Positions 1 to 5,670 of a stretch of 6,108 bases of DNA are shown in pieces. The DNA is taken from the NCBI GenBank assembly GCA_947483455.1, contig CANKNK010000111.1:1-6108 (forward strand). Direction: 5' to 3'. The stretch is from Comamonadaceae bacterium. GTDB lineage: Bacteria > Pseudomonadota > Gammaproteobacteria > Burkholderiales > Burkholderiaceae_C. Both the position numbers and the translations under genes were made by a program. Numbering within the stretch: the stretch's first letter is position 1; each line of letters starts with the position of its first letter. The notes beneath the pieces were generated by a model, which saw only the letters and a program-made list of their open reading frames with translations, had not been told where the DNA came from and searched no databases.

Positions 1-554
1 AAGCCGGTCAGGCCGCTCCATACCTCGCCTTACGCTGTCACCACTTCCAGGCCCAGACACAGTTCGCGGGTGTTGCCGTAGCGCACCACCTGCGTGCCGC
101 CGGCATTGGTGCCCAAGTTGCCGCCTATAGTGCAACTGCCTTCCGAGGCCAAGCTCAAAGGGAATAAAAATCCGGCTTTTTCGCACACCTCTTGCAAGTT
201 TTGCAGCACGCAACCGGCTTCCACCGTGATCGTCAGGTTGCCGCCATCGAGCGCGCGCACGGCGTTCATGCGGGTCAAGCTCAGCACGATTTGCGTGCCG
301 CTGGCATCCGGGGTAGAGCCCACCACCATGCCGGTATTGCCACCTTGGGGCACGATGCTGACACCTGCTGCGGCACAGGCTTGGACGACTTGCGCCACTT
401 GCGCGGTGGACGCAGGGCGCACGACGGCCAGCGACTTGCCGCGCTCGCGCTTGCGCCAATCGAGCTCGTAGCCCGTTAAGTCGCCTTCGGTCAATACATG
501 TGCGTCGCCCACAATGGCGCGCAGTGCGGGGAGTAGGGCAGCGGGTGGGTTCAT
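1..554 (-). pseudogene. FAD-linked oxidoreductase (GlcD / D-2-hydroxyacid dehydrogenase type), N-terminal part, interrupted by in-frame stop
   Basis: From the ATG at 554 the frame encodes the N-terminal half of a PCMH-type FAD-binding domain. Residues about 45-75 match the usual 'VRP.ST..V...V..C' start, GGNTG lies near residue 71, and an IGGNLGTNAGG segment followed by RYG lies near residues 142-159. Family members (GlcD-like flavoenzymes, including D-lactate and D-2-hydroxyglutarate dehydrogenases) are normally about 450-480 residues and oxidise 2-hydroxy acids using FAD. Here the frame stops at TAA (30-32) after only 174 residues, directly after LGLEVVTA. The same frame beyond it reads GEVWSGLTG to the window edge, which is the normal family continuation, so one CAA (Gln) codon seems to have become TAA. 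The gene is 9 bp downstream of the DUF2069 gene and probably cotranscribed; no good Shine-Dalgarno sequence precedes it. Substrate cannot be told. It could be a real nonsense mutation or a base-call error; only the first part is in the window. Confidence 0.75.
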
Positions 555-563
555 ACGCTTGGT

Positions 564-1025
564 TTAACTCGATTCGGTAGGGGGCGCGTCGCTCTGGCCT
601 GCAGCTTTGGCATCACGCTGGCGCAAACGCACATGCATCAGGCAGGCCACAAACAGGATCAGGCACAAAGCGATTTCCAACATGGCGCAGTAGTTACCGG
701 GCGCTTTATCGCCCCATGCCCGCACCACGCCTTCGGTGAAGTACAGCCATACCAGCATGGATACCCAACGGTAGGTGTACATCCGGTTTTTCAGCAGCCC
801 GGCCAGCGGTAGGCACAGGGGCAGGGCCTTGAGCGCCAGCCACGAGCCGCCGGGCCGCAGCGGTGCGACCAGCAACTCCCACACCAGGCTGAGCACGATC
901 AGCCCGAGCAGGCTGCCCGCGGCCAATGCACGGCTGATATGGACGTGGGTTTCGACCGGGGCGCCTGGCGCCAACGCCGGCTCGAAGCTAGGGGGGATCG
1001 GGGAGGGGGAAAGAGGTGCTTGCAT
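564..1025 (-). CDS. DUF2069 domain-containing small integral membrane protein
   Basis: I take the ATG at 1025, giving 153 residues. The frame is open to an ATG at 1094, but that start would overlap the divergent yihY-like gene. A Pro/Ser-rich N-terminus is followed by four hydrophobic segments at about residues 33-53, 62-78, 88-103 and 115-131, then a polar charged tail. The segment around residues 78-105 (KNRMYTYRWVSMLVWLYFTEG) carries the family signature: a basic loop, YTYRW, and a helix ending in an acidic FxEG-type turn. DUF2069 proteins are common in beta- and gammaproteobacteria and have no established function; inner-membrane location is inferred from the helices. The gene precedes the FAD oxidoreductase by 9 bp in an apparent operon. 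Neither start has a strong ribosome binding site, so the exact N-terminus is uncertain; family assignment is fairly secure. Confidence 0.82.
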   Translation of the reverse strand: MQAPLSPSPIPPSFEPALAPGAPVETHVHISRALAAGSLLGLIVLSLVWELLVAPLRPGGSWLALKALPLCLPLAGLLKNRMYTYRWVSMLVWLYFTEGVVRAWGDKAPGNYCAMLEIALCLILFVACLMHVRLRQRDAKAAGQSDAPPTESS

Positions 1026-1046
1026 GTCGGTGGCATCATACCGGCC

Positions 1047-2264
1047 ATGCAAATGCTTCCTCGCTTCCAACTTTGGCTGGCTGATGTGCGCCATGTCCCC
1101 TGGCTACCGGCCCTCAAAACCCTGCGCGAACGCTTTCGCGAAGACCGCCTGGGCCTGACTGCCAGCAGCCTGACCTTCACCACCACGATCGCCCTGGTGC
1201 CCTTGTTGACGGTGGCCTTGGCCGTGCTCACGGCCTTTCCCATGTTCGCCAAGTTTCAGGACGTATTGCAAAAGTGGCTGGTCGCCAGCCTGATACCGGA
1301 CGATATCGCGCGCCAGGTGCTCGGCTACCTGAGCCAGTTTTCGCGCAAAGCCAGCAAGCTCGGTGCCTTTGGCCTGGGCGCGCTGGTGCTGACTTCGCTG
1401 GCGCTGATCTTCACGATTGACCGCACTATCAATAGCATCTGGCGCGTGCGTACGCTGCGGCCCCTAGGCCAACGGCTGTTGATTTACTGGTCTGCACTCA
1501 CGCTGGGTCCATTGATTTTGGGCGTCAGCATCAGCGTCAGTTCGTACGCGATTTCCGCCTCGCGTGGCCTGGTCGAGGGTATGCCCGGCGGCGTGGGCTT
1601 TTTGCTCGACACCACGCAGTTTTTGATGGTGGGTGGCGGTATGGCCGCTATGTTCCATTATTTGCCCAATACACGGGTGCGCTGGGGCCATGCTTGGATG
1701 GGCGGTCTTTTTGTAGCCACTGGCCTAGAAATAGCCAAGCGCCTCATGGCCTGGTACCTGGAAACGGTACCGATGTATTCGGCGGTCTATGGCGCCTTTG
1801 CCACGCTGCCTATATTGTTGGTCTGGATTTACCTCTCTTGGGTCATTGTGCTCTTGGGTGCGGCCCTGACGGCCTATGTGCCCGGCCTCATCGCGGGCTT
1901 GCCGCCTAGACGCCAGGGGCCGGGTGCACACTTTGGTTTGGCGCTGGCCCTGTTGTCCGAATTGGGTGCTGCCCGCACGGAGGCGGTACGGGGCATGACA
2001 ACGGCTGCGCTGTGCGAGGCCCTGCATGTGGACCCGCTGGACTTGGCCGACGTGGTGGACACGCTCAAAACCATGGACTGGATCGGTAAGCTTCAAGAAA
2101 GCCAAGGCGACGACGGCGGCGCACGCTGGGTACTGTTGGTGGACCCGGTGCAAACCCCGGTCGCGCCTTTGGTGCAAAACCTCTTGCTGGTACAGGATGA
2201 GAACAGCGGAAATTTCTGGCGTACCGCCTTGCGTCCCGGCTGCACACTGCATGAAGTGATGTAG
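1047..2264 (+). CDS. yihY: YihY/BrkB-family inner-membrane protein with C-terminal extension
   Basis: The ATG at 1047 gives 405 residues starting MQMLPRF; an upstream ATG at 939 would add 36 low-complexity residues over the divergent gene and is unlikely. The core (to about residue 285) has six hydrophobic segments at about 42-62, 105-125, 145-168, 183-205, 217-238 and 250-280. It shows family hallmarks: the amphipathic start with RFREDRLGLTASSLTF, the DRTINSIWRV stretch near 125-134, and the YGAFATLPILLVWIYLSW helix near 248-265. E. coli YihY is about 290 residues; the extra C-terminal soluble part (about 290-405), with alternating helices and a WVLLVDP strand, is typical of betaproteobacterial members and may be a winged-helix-like domain (inference). 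The family was once annotated as ribonuclease BN and as BrkB serum-resistance factor; the RNase BN assignment was an error, and the true function is unknown. No terminator is visible downstream. Confidence 0.9.
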   Translation: MQMLPRFQLWLADVRHVPWLPALKTLRERFREDRLGLTASSLTFTTTIALVPLLTVALAVLTAFPMFAKFQDVLQKWLVASLIPDDIARQVLGYLSQFSRKASKLGAFGLGALVLTSLALIFTIDRTINSIWRVRTLRPLGQRLLIYWSALTLGPLILGVSISVSSYAISASRGLVEGMPGGVGFLLDTTQFLMVGGGMAAMFHYLPNTRVRWGHAWMGGLFVATGLEIAKRLMAWYLETVPMYSAVYGAFATLPILLVWIYLSWVIVLLGAALTAYVPGLIAGLPPRRQGPGAHFGLALALLSELGAARTEAVRGMTTAALCEALHVDPLDLADVVDTLKTMDWIGKLQESQGDDGGARWVLLVDPVQTPVAPLVQNLLLVQDENSGNFWRTALRPGCTLHEVM

Positions 2265-2340
2265 AGCTGGCTGGCCCCAGCCAAGGGCCGCTCAGTGACA
2301 CCAGAGTCGTCCTTGGCAACCATCGCCATAAAGCGTACAT

Positions 2341-2369
2341 CCCTATTTTTAAAGAGAAAGCCCCTATTT
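2341..2369 (+). repeat. Short direct repeat CCCTATTT, 21 bp apart, upstream of SET gene
   Basis: The octamer CCCTATTT occurs at 2341-2348 and again at 2362-2369, a period of 21 bp, about two helical turns. It lies in the 188-bp gap between the yihY-like gene and the SET gene, about 84 bp before the SET start. The spacing would suit a protein bound twice on one DNA face, but eight bases twice can arise by chance. This gap otherwise shows only weak hairpins (2268-2283, 2382-2398) and no convincing terminator. Confidence 0.3.
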
Positions 2370-2452
2370 CTAGGTGTACCATTGCGCCCCTGACGCAAGG
2401 CTTTGGAGCGCTTGAGTTTGCAAGTATTTACGAATAGAGAAACATTGTTGTT

Positions 2453-2890
2453 ATGCATAGTAAAAAGAAGAAGTTACTCCAGCATTTGCGTACCGAAGTC
2501 TTTTGCCGATTAGGCGTATCACCGGTCCACGGTATCGGCGTATTTGCGATTCGTGCTATTCCCAAAGGCGCCAAACCGTTGAAGTCGCGCCTGAAGATGC
2601 ATGAAATTAAATTCAACCATGCTGAGGTCAGTTCTTTGCCGCCGCAGGTGCGCAAGGAGTTGGACATGTTTTGCTATTACGACAAGCACCATATGCTGAT
2701 CCCGGCGATTGGTCTGAACTCGATGAATATGTCGGTCTACCTCAACCACTCGAAAACGCCCAACCTCAAAATGCGTAAAGACGGCGACCTGATCGCCCTG
2801 CGCGACATCGAACAGGACGAAGAATTGATGATGGACTACGATGACAGTTTTGGCGAAGTCCACACCTTCGGTCCGGGGGTGGACGACTGA
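2453..2890 (+). CDS. Small stand-alone SET-domain protein (putative protein lysine methyltransferase)
   Basis: The 145-residue product is almost entirely a SET domain. After a basic start (four consecutive lysines, residues 4-7), residues 24-39 (SPVHGIGVFAIRAIPKG) match the opening SET strand with its G-x-G turn. Residues 98-104 (NHSKTPN) match the NHSxxPN S-adenosylmethionine-site/pseudoknot motif. Residues 119-129 (IEQDEELMMDY) match the GEEL-x-x-DY motif with the catalytic-site tyrosine at 129. No cysteine-rich pre- or post-SET region is present. SET proteins transfer methyl groups from S-adenosylmethionine to lysine; the target here is unknown. The start follows a weak GAGA (2437-2440) with long spacing. 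Base composition is about 42-55 % G+C in most lines against roughly 63 % for yihY, suggesting older transfer or different expression class. It ends before a bidirectional terminator and stands alone. SET identity is strong; activity is inference. Confidence 0.88.
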   Translation: MHSKKKKLLQHLRTEVFCRLGVSPVHGIGVFAIRAIPKGAKPLKSRLKMHEIKFNHAEVSSLPPQVRKELDMFCYYDKHHMLIPAIGLNSMNMSVYLNHSKTPNLKMRKDGDLIALRDIEQDEELMMDYDDSFGEVHTFGPGVDD

Positions 2891-2912
2891 GTGGCAGCTG
2901 CCCCGCAGGCAT

Positions 2913-2942
2913 AAAAAAACCGGCAATCTGGCCGGTTTTTTT
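2913..2942. terminator. Bidirectional Rho-independent terminator
   Basis: A perfect 12-bp inverted repeat (2913-2924 and 2931-2942) surrounds a 6-base loop (AATCTG). Each arm is seven A or T bases plus five G/C-rich bases (CCGGC/GCCGG), so either transcript ends in a G/C stem followed by a U run. It sits between the stop of the SET gene (2890) and the stop of the minus-strand gene (2974), as expected for a shared terminator of convergent genes. Confidence 0.93.
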
Positions 2943-2973
2943 GTGGGCGCAAGCGGCACAGCCGCCATAGGCA

Positions 2974-3849
2974 TTAGTCCGAGCGCTGACGATAGACCTG
3001 GTTCCAGTCTTCGCGCTTGAAGTCCGTGTGCAGGGGCGAGGTCAGGTCAAGCGCCAGGGGGTGGTCCGGGTCGGTCATGGCCAGGGCAAAAATAGGCTCG
3101 TGGTCAGTCACAAACAAGGCCTTGTAGCCATAGTCGCCCACCGGGCCGAGGTTGTAATAGGCATAGCCGGCTTTTTGCGTCCAGCGCGAGGCCAGCAGGC
3201 AGGCATAAATGCCGGGCGAGCGGTTGCGGTACGCCGTGTTCCACTGGCAAAAGCTGCCATACACCTGGTCCCGCTCGGGCATGACGATGGACACATCGCT
3301 CAGTACCAGGTCCCCATTTTCGGCATGGGCCTGAATGATCAGCACATCAAGCTTTTGTACGTAGTCCACAAAACCGGCAATTTCTTGGTCGTGGATTTCA
3401 TAGGCAGTGAAATGCTCACGCCCCAGGTCGAACACATCTTCCACCGACAGGTCCCGTCCCGGTACCAGGCGCTCAGTCACGGTAAAGCTACGGCACAGTT
3501 TGTCCAGCTCCTTGAACTTGCGTGCGCGCCGTTCATCGGTCCAAAACTCCGGCAAACCGGCATGCACCAGGCCGTATTTGTCGTTGATAGGCACGCCGTA
3601 GTTGCCCTCAGGGGGCAGGGCATAGACGATGAACGGTTTTTGCGCCGCCGACAGCATCTGGGGCGTCACATCAATATAGGGGCACAGCCCGTCCCAGCGG
3701 CTGGTGAAGTACTTGGTCTGCTCGTGGAAACTTTCCACACACAGGTTCTCGGGGGTCCAGGTCTGGTGTGCCAGGGTTTGCACTTCGCTGTGGTCGAAAC
3801 CATTGAGCGCTTCTTGGTAGTTGGCGGAGGAGTACAGATCAGTCGTCAT
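2974..3849 (-). CDS. Putative GNAT-fold acyl/aminoacyl-transferase-like protein (tentative)
   Basis: The product is 291 residues, starts at ATG 3849, and has a good ribosome site (AAAGGAA at 3859-3865). It is soluble, with no signal peptide or membrane segment. I do not recognise it with certainty. The second half looks like a GNAT-type fold: a strand pair (LDVLIIQAHAENGDLVLSDVSIV, about 168-189), then residues 197-243 with YGSFCQWNTAYRN, SPGIYACLLASRWTQKAGY and YYNLGPVGDYGYKALF. The pattern 'small residue-GxY, helix, Q-K-x-GY, Y-Y-x-LG, YK' resembles the C-terminal part of arginyl/leucyl-tRNA-protein transferases (Ate1/Bpt) and FemAB-like enzymes. The N-terminal part (1-120) is aromatic-rich and unassigned; only two cysteines (37 and 56) occur there. 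It is the second gene of an operon, 18 bp after the YkgJ-type gene, so the two probably act together. The substrate and even the acyl-transferase activity are inference. Confidence 0.6.
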   Translation of the reverse strand: MTTDLYSSANYQEALNGFDHSEVQTLAHQTWTPENLCVESFHEQTKYFTSRWDGLCPYIDVTPQMLSAAQKPFIVYALPPEGNYGVPINDKYGLVHAGLPEFWTDERRARKFKELDKLCRSFTVTERLVPGRDLSVEDVFDLGREHFTAYEIHDQEIAGFVDYVQKLDVLIIQAHAENGDLVLSDVSIVMPERDQVYGSFCQWNTAYRNRSPGIYACLLASRWTQKAGYAYYNLGPVGDYGYKALFVTDHEPIFALAMTDPDHPLALDLTSPLHTDFKREDWNQVYRQRSD

Positions 3850-3858
3850 GGGCTTGGG

Positions 3859-3865
3859 TTCCTTT
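3859..3865 (-). promoter_or_regulatory. Ribosome binding site of the transferase-like gene
   Basis: On the minus strand AAAGGAA lies 9 bases before the ATG at 3849, immediately after the TAG of the upstream ykgJ-type gene (3868-3870). It fixes the start of the downstream gene and is the clearest Shine-Dalgarno sequence I noticed in the window. Confidence 0.75.
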
Positions 3866-3867
3866 GG

Positions 3868-4365
3868 CTAGGCCTTGGCTTGCAAGGGTTGCAGATCAAA
3901 GTAGTCAGAGTCGATGCGGTGGTTTTCGCGCAAAAACGCCGCATCACTGGCGTGCAGTGCCTTGATCGCACTGTGCATCGAGGCCAAATGCGCGGAGGCC
4001 TCGCTGTGGGGGTTCGACAGCTGACGCTGGTATTCCGGCATCAAAGGGCAGTCGCTGTCGTAATAAAACTTTTTTTGCTTCGGATGGTAGGACAGCGGGT
4101 AGAGCTTGCAGCTCAGTGGCTTGTCGTCTCCGAGGGTGCAGCCTTGGTCGCCTAGGTGGGTGCACTCTGTCTCTATGCATACGCTGCCCATCGCCTTTTT
4201 TTCAGTGGCGGTGAGGGTAATGTCCAGAGGTGGAAAGCCGGGTTCTATGTGGCAGCACTGCCTGCACTGCGCGCAATGGTCAAACAGCACTGGTGTTTCC
4301 GACGATTGCAATGCCACGGTCGTGGCGGAAATTGGAGGATACAGATCCGTTGCGGAACATCGCAA
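3868..4365 (-). CDS. YkgJ-family cysteine-cluster protein (CxxCxxCC, putative metal-binding)
   Basis: The frame gives up to 165 residues from a TTG codon at 4365; no ATG is available upstream before the TAG at 4438-4440. GTG codons at 4317 and 4290 are alternatives, and 4290 is attractive because GGAA lies 6 bases before it and conserved sequence starts there. Numbered from 4365, the CxxCxxCC cluster is C31, C34, C37 and C38. Further cysteines are C63, C68, C76, C86 (in DKPLSCKLYP, a hallmark of the family) and C106 (DSDCPLMP). This pattern matches the putative zinc- or iron-chelating domain of YkgJ-type proteins, a domain also found in FliB flagellin lysine N-methylase. No catalytic function is established for small YkgJ proteins. 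The C-terminal 45 residues are helical and charged. It is the first gene of an operon with the transferase-like gene 18 bp downstream. The family call is strong; the start and role are uncertain. Confidence 0.85.
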   Translation of the reverse strand: MRCSATDLYPPISATTVALQSSETPVLFDHCAQCRQCCHIEPGFPPLDITLTATEKKAMGSVCIETECTHLGDQGCTLGDDKPLSCKLYPLSYHPKQKKFYYDSDCPLMPEYQRQLSNPHSEASAHLASMHSAIKALHASDAAFLRENHRIDSDYFDLQPLQAKA

Positions 4366-4462
4366 TGTATGAGCTTGTGCAAAAGGGCAAGGCCTGCAAC
4401 TCTGTTTCCAACATACTCGTTTTGGGGACCTAATTGGCTAGGTGCTAATGATGTTCGCGATT

Positions 4463-4491
4463 TTTACACGACTTACACACTTTTGTAACAT
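4463..4491 (+). promoter_or_regulatory. Candidate sigma-70 promoter, rightward
   Basis: TTTACA (4463-4468, five of six consensus bases) and TAACAT (4486-4491, four of six) are separated by 17 bp. Transcription would start near 4498 and run toward the NRDE gene with a leader of about 280 bases. It is within the most A+T-rich part of the region, where chance matches are common, so this is only a candidate. Confidence 0.35.
4464..4488 (+). repeat. TTACAC tandem motif with inverted TGTAA partner
   Basis: TTACAC occurs at 4464-4469 and 4473-4478, nine bases apart, and TTACA (4473-4477) has an inverted partner TGTAA at 4484-4488 with a 6-base spacer. The cluster overlaps both candidate promoters, so it could be an operator. 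No specific regulator can be named. Confidence 0.3.
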
Positions 4492-4511
4492 CTTTTCGAA
4501 AATTTTTTCAA
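4482..4511 (-). promoter_or_regulatory. Candidate sigma-70 promoter, leftward, for ykgJ-type operon
   Basis: On the minus strand TTGAAA (4511-4506, five of six bases) and TACAAA (4487-4482, four of six) are 18 bp apart. Transcription would start near 4475, about 110 bases before the TTG at 4365 or about 185 before the GTG at 4290. It overlaps the rightward candidate, so the two would compete. A 10-bp palindrome TTTTCGAAAA (4493-4502) lies inside the spacer. Confidence 0.28.
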
Positions 4512-4775
4512 ACTATTTCAATCACAAAAAATGGCCACCACATGGTCATGCTGCATGTGCAAAGAACTAATCGCGTTTGAATCCGGCAGCGCGATCATCA
4601 TGCAACAAAGCAAAAGAACATACACCTTTGCGACTTGCATGCGCCGCCTTGCGAATCGCGCATTGCTGACCAATGCTTTCCTGCGTCGAATACAGGCAGC
4701 GCTGCGGGTGACCAAGGCCCCAGCCCAAGGGCTTAGACTGCGCAGCAATCGCAACCTGCACTTCACCCCAACACC

Positions 4776-5534
4776 ATGTGCCTTATCGCTTGGAACTGGC
4801 AGCCCGACACCGAGCAGCCACTCTTGCTCATCGCCAATCGCGACGAGTACTACGCACGCCCCACGCGCCCCTTGCACCATTGGGAGGGTGCGCCTATTCG
4901 CGCGGGCAAAGACCTGCAAGCCGGTGGCACCTGGCTGGGCCTTGCACCCGGTGGCCGCATGGCGGCGCTGACCAACGTGCGCGACATGCGCCAGCAACGC
5001 GCAGACGCGCCCTCGCGCGGCGCATTGGTCAGTGATTTTTTGAGCGGGCAAAGCAGCGCATCACAGTACTTGGAAAGCATCGCTGCGACCGCAGCGCACT
5101 ACAACCCTTTCAACCTGCTGGTCTACGACGGCCAAACCTTGCTGGGCTTTGAAAGCCAAGCTGCGCGCATCGTCGCTATGCAGCCCGGTATTGCCGCCGT
5201 TTCCAATGCCGGTTTCGACACCCCCTGGCCCAAACTGCTTGGGCTCAAAACCGGTCTGCAACACTGGGTCATGCAACAGACCCGCCCGCAAGCGCCAGGC
5301 CCTGCGGCCTTGTTTGCCTTGCTAGCCGACAACGCACCCGCGCCCGATGCACAACTGCCCGACACGGGCATCCCTCTAGAGCGCGAGCGGGTGCTTTCCT
5401 CTGCCTTTATACGCAGCAGCGACTACGGCACCCGCGCCAGCAGCCTGGTCATGCTGCGGCGCAACAGCGCACGCTTTATCGAACGCAGTTTTGACGCGCA
5501 GGGCTGCACTGGCGAGGTCAGCCTAGACCTTTAA
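4776..5534 (+). CDS. NRDE/TANGO2-family protein
   Basis: The ATG at 4776 gives 252 residues beginning MCLIAWNW, the invariant start of the family, which fixes the start although no Shine-Dalgarno sequence is visible (the preceding bases are C- and A-rich). NRDE, the name-giving motif, is at residues 21-24, followed by RPTRPLHHW (28-36), GGTWLG (50-55), MAALTNVRD (62-70), SNAGFDTPWPK (143-153) and SSDYGTRASSLVML (214-227). Length and motif order are those of a complete member. The family includes human TANGO2 and nematode HRG-9, which have been linked to haem trafficking; the fold and conserved Cys2 resemble N-terminal nucleophile hydrolases. The bacterial function is not firmly settled and cytoplasmic location is inferred from the lack of a signal peptide. 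It stands alone, converging on the nnrD-type gene. No rho-independent terminator of good quality follows it. Confidence 0.93.
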   Translation: MCLIAWNWQPDTEQPLLLIANRDEYYARPTRPLHHWEGAPIRAGKDLQAGGTWLGLAPGGRMAALTNVRDMRQQRADAPSRGALVSDFLSGQSSASQYLESIAATAAHYNPFNLLVYDGQTLLGFESQAARIVAMQPGIAAVSNAGFDTPWPKLLGLKTGLQHWVMQQTRPQAPGPAALFALLADNAPAPDAQLPDTGIPLERERVLSSAFIRSSDYGTRASSLVMLRRNSARFIERSFDAQGCTGEVSLDL

Positions 5535-5670
5535 TTCGGGCTGCCTGCACAGCGAGGCGCTGGACCTTAGTACGATATGGACAGGAGTCAATTCGCTAGA
5601 TCGGCCCACGTGACTATGGGACATCAAAGTTGCTTTATTTTTTATCAGCCTGCGGCCGCACTTGCATGTA
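5535..5670. other. Convergent intergenic region without clear terminator
   Basis: This 136-bp gap between two converging genes contains a perfect palindrome TGCGGCCGCA (5651-5660) and a T-rich run (5636-5643) preceded by a very short AAAG/CTTT stem with a three-base loop. The latter could be a weak rightward terminator but the stem is too short for a firm call. Confidence 0.4.

Larger units (their letters stand above)
4366..4775. other. 410-bp intergenic region, A+T-rich at its left, no convincing gene
   Basis: Between the YkgJ-type gene (minus) and the NRDE gene (plus). The stretch 4441-4530 is only about one third G+C and holds candidate promoters in both directions and TTACAC repeats. From about 4535 to 4775 composition returns to genomic levels. 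A plus-strand frame opens at ATG 4531 and runs to 4971, overlapping the NRDE gene by 196 bp, but it has no ribosome site and no recognisable domain. An inverted repeat CACATG/CATGTG (4539-4544, 4554-4559) is present. The right part may be an untranslated leader of the NRDE gene, a small RNA or gene remains; I cannot decide. Confidence 0.6.

Noticed and set aside
2268..2283. Hairpin TGGCTG/CAGCCA just after the yihY stop
   Set aside because: Only a six-base stem with no T run after it, so it is not supported as an intrinsic terminator.
2382..2398. Hairpin TTGCG/CGCAA upstream of the SET gene
   Set aside because: A five-base stem without a T run; expected by chance.
2412..2440. Possible promoter TTGAGT-17-TAGAGA before the SET gene
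   Set aside because: The -10 matches only three of six bases and would place the start about 6 bases before the ATG; too weak to list.
3028..4155. Plus-strand frame of 375 codons
   Set aside because: It lies antisense to the two clearly better-supported minus-strand genes, and its composition is that of a mirror frame.
4531..4971. Plus-strand open frame of 146 codons before and over the NRDE start
   Set aside because: It overlaps the well-supported NRDE gene by 196 bp, has no ribosome site, and its product resembles no family I know; its second half is a shadow of the NRDE frame. Kept only as a possibility within the intergenic entry.
4518..5051. Minus-strand frame of 177 codons
   Set aside because: Antisense to the NRDE gene for half its length, with no motif or ribosome site.
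5651..5660. Palindrome TGCGGCCGCA between the convergent genes
   Set aside because: A loopless G+C palindrome is common in such genomes and has no T run; not a terminator by itself.
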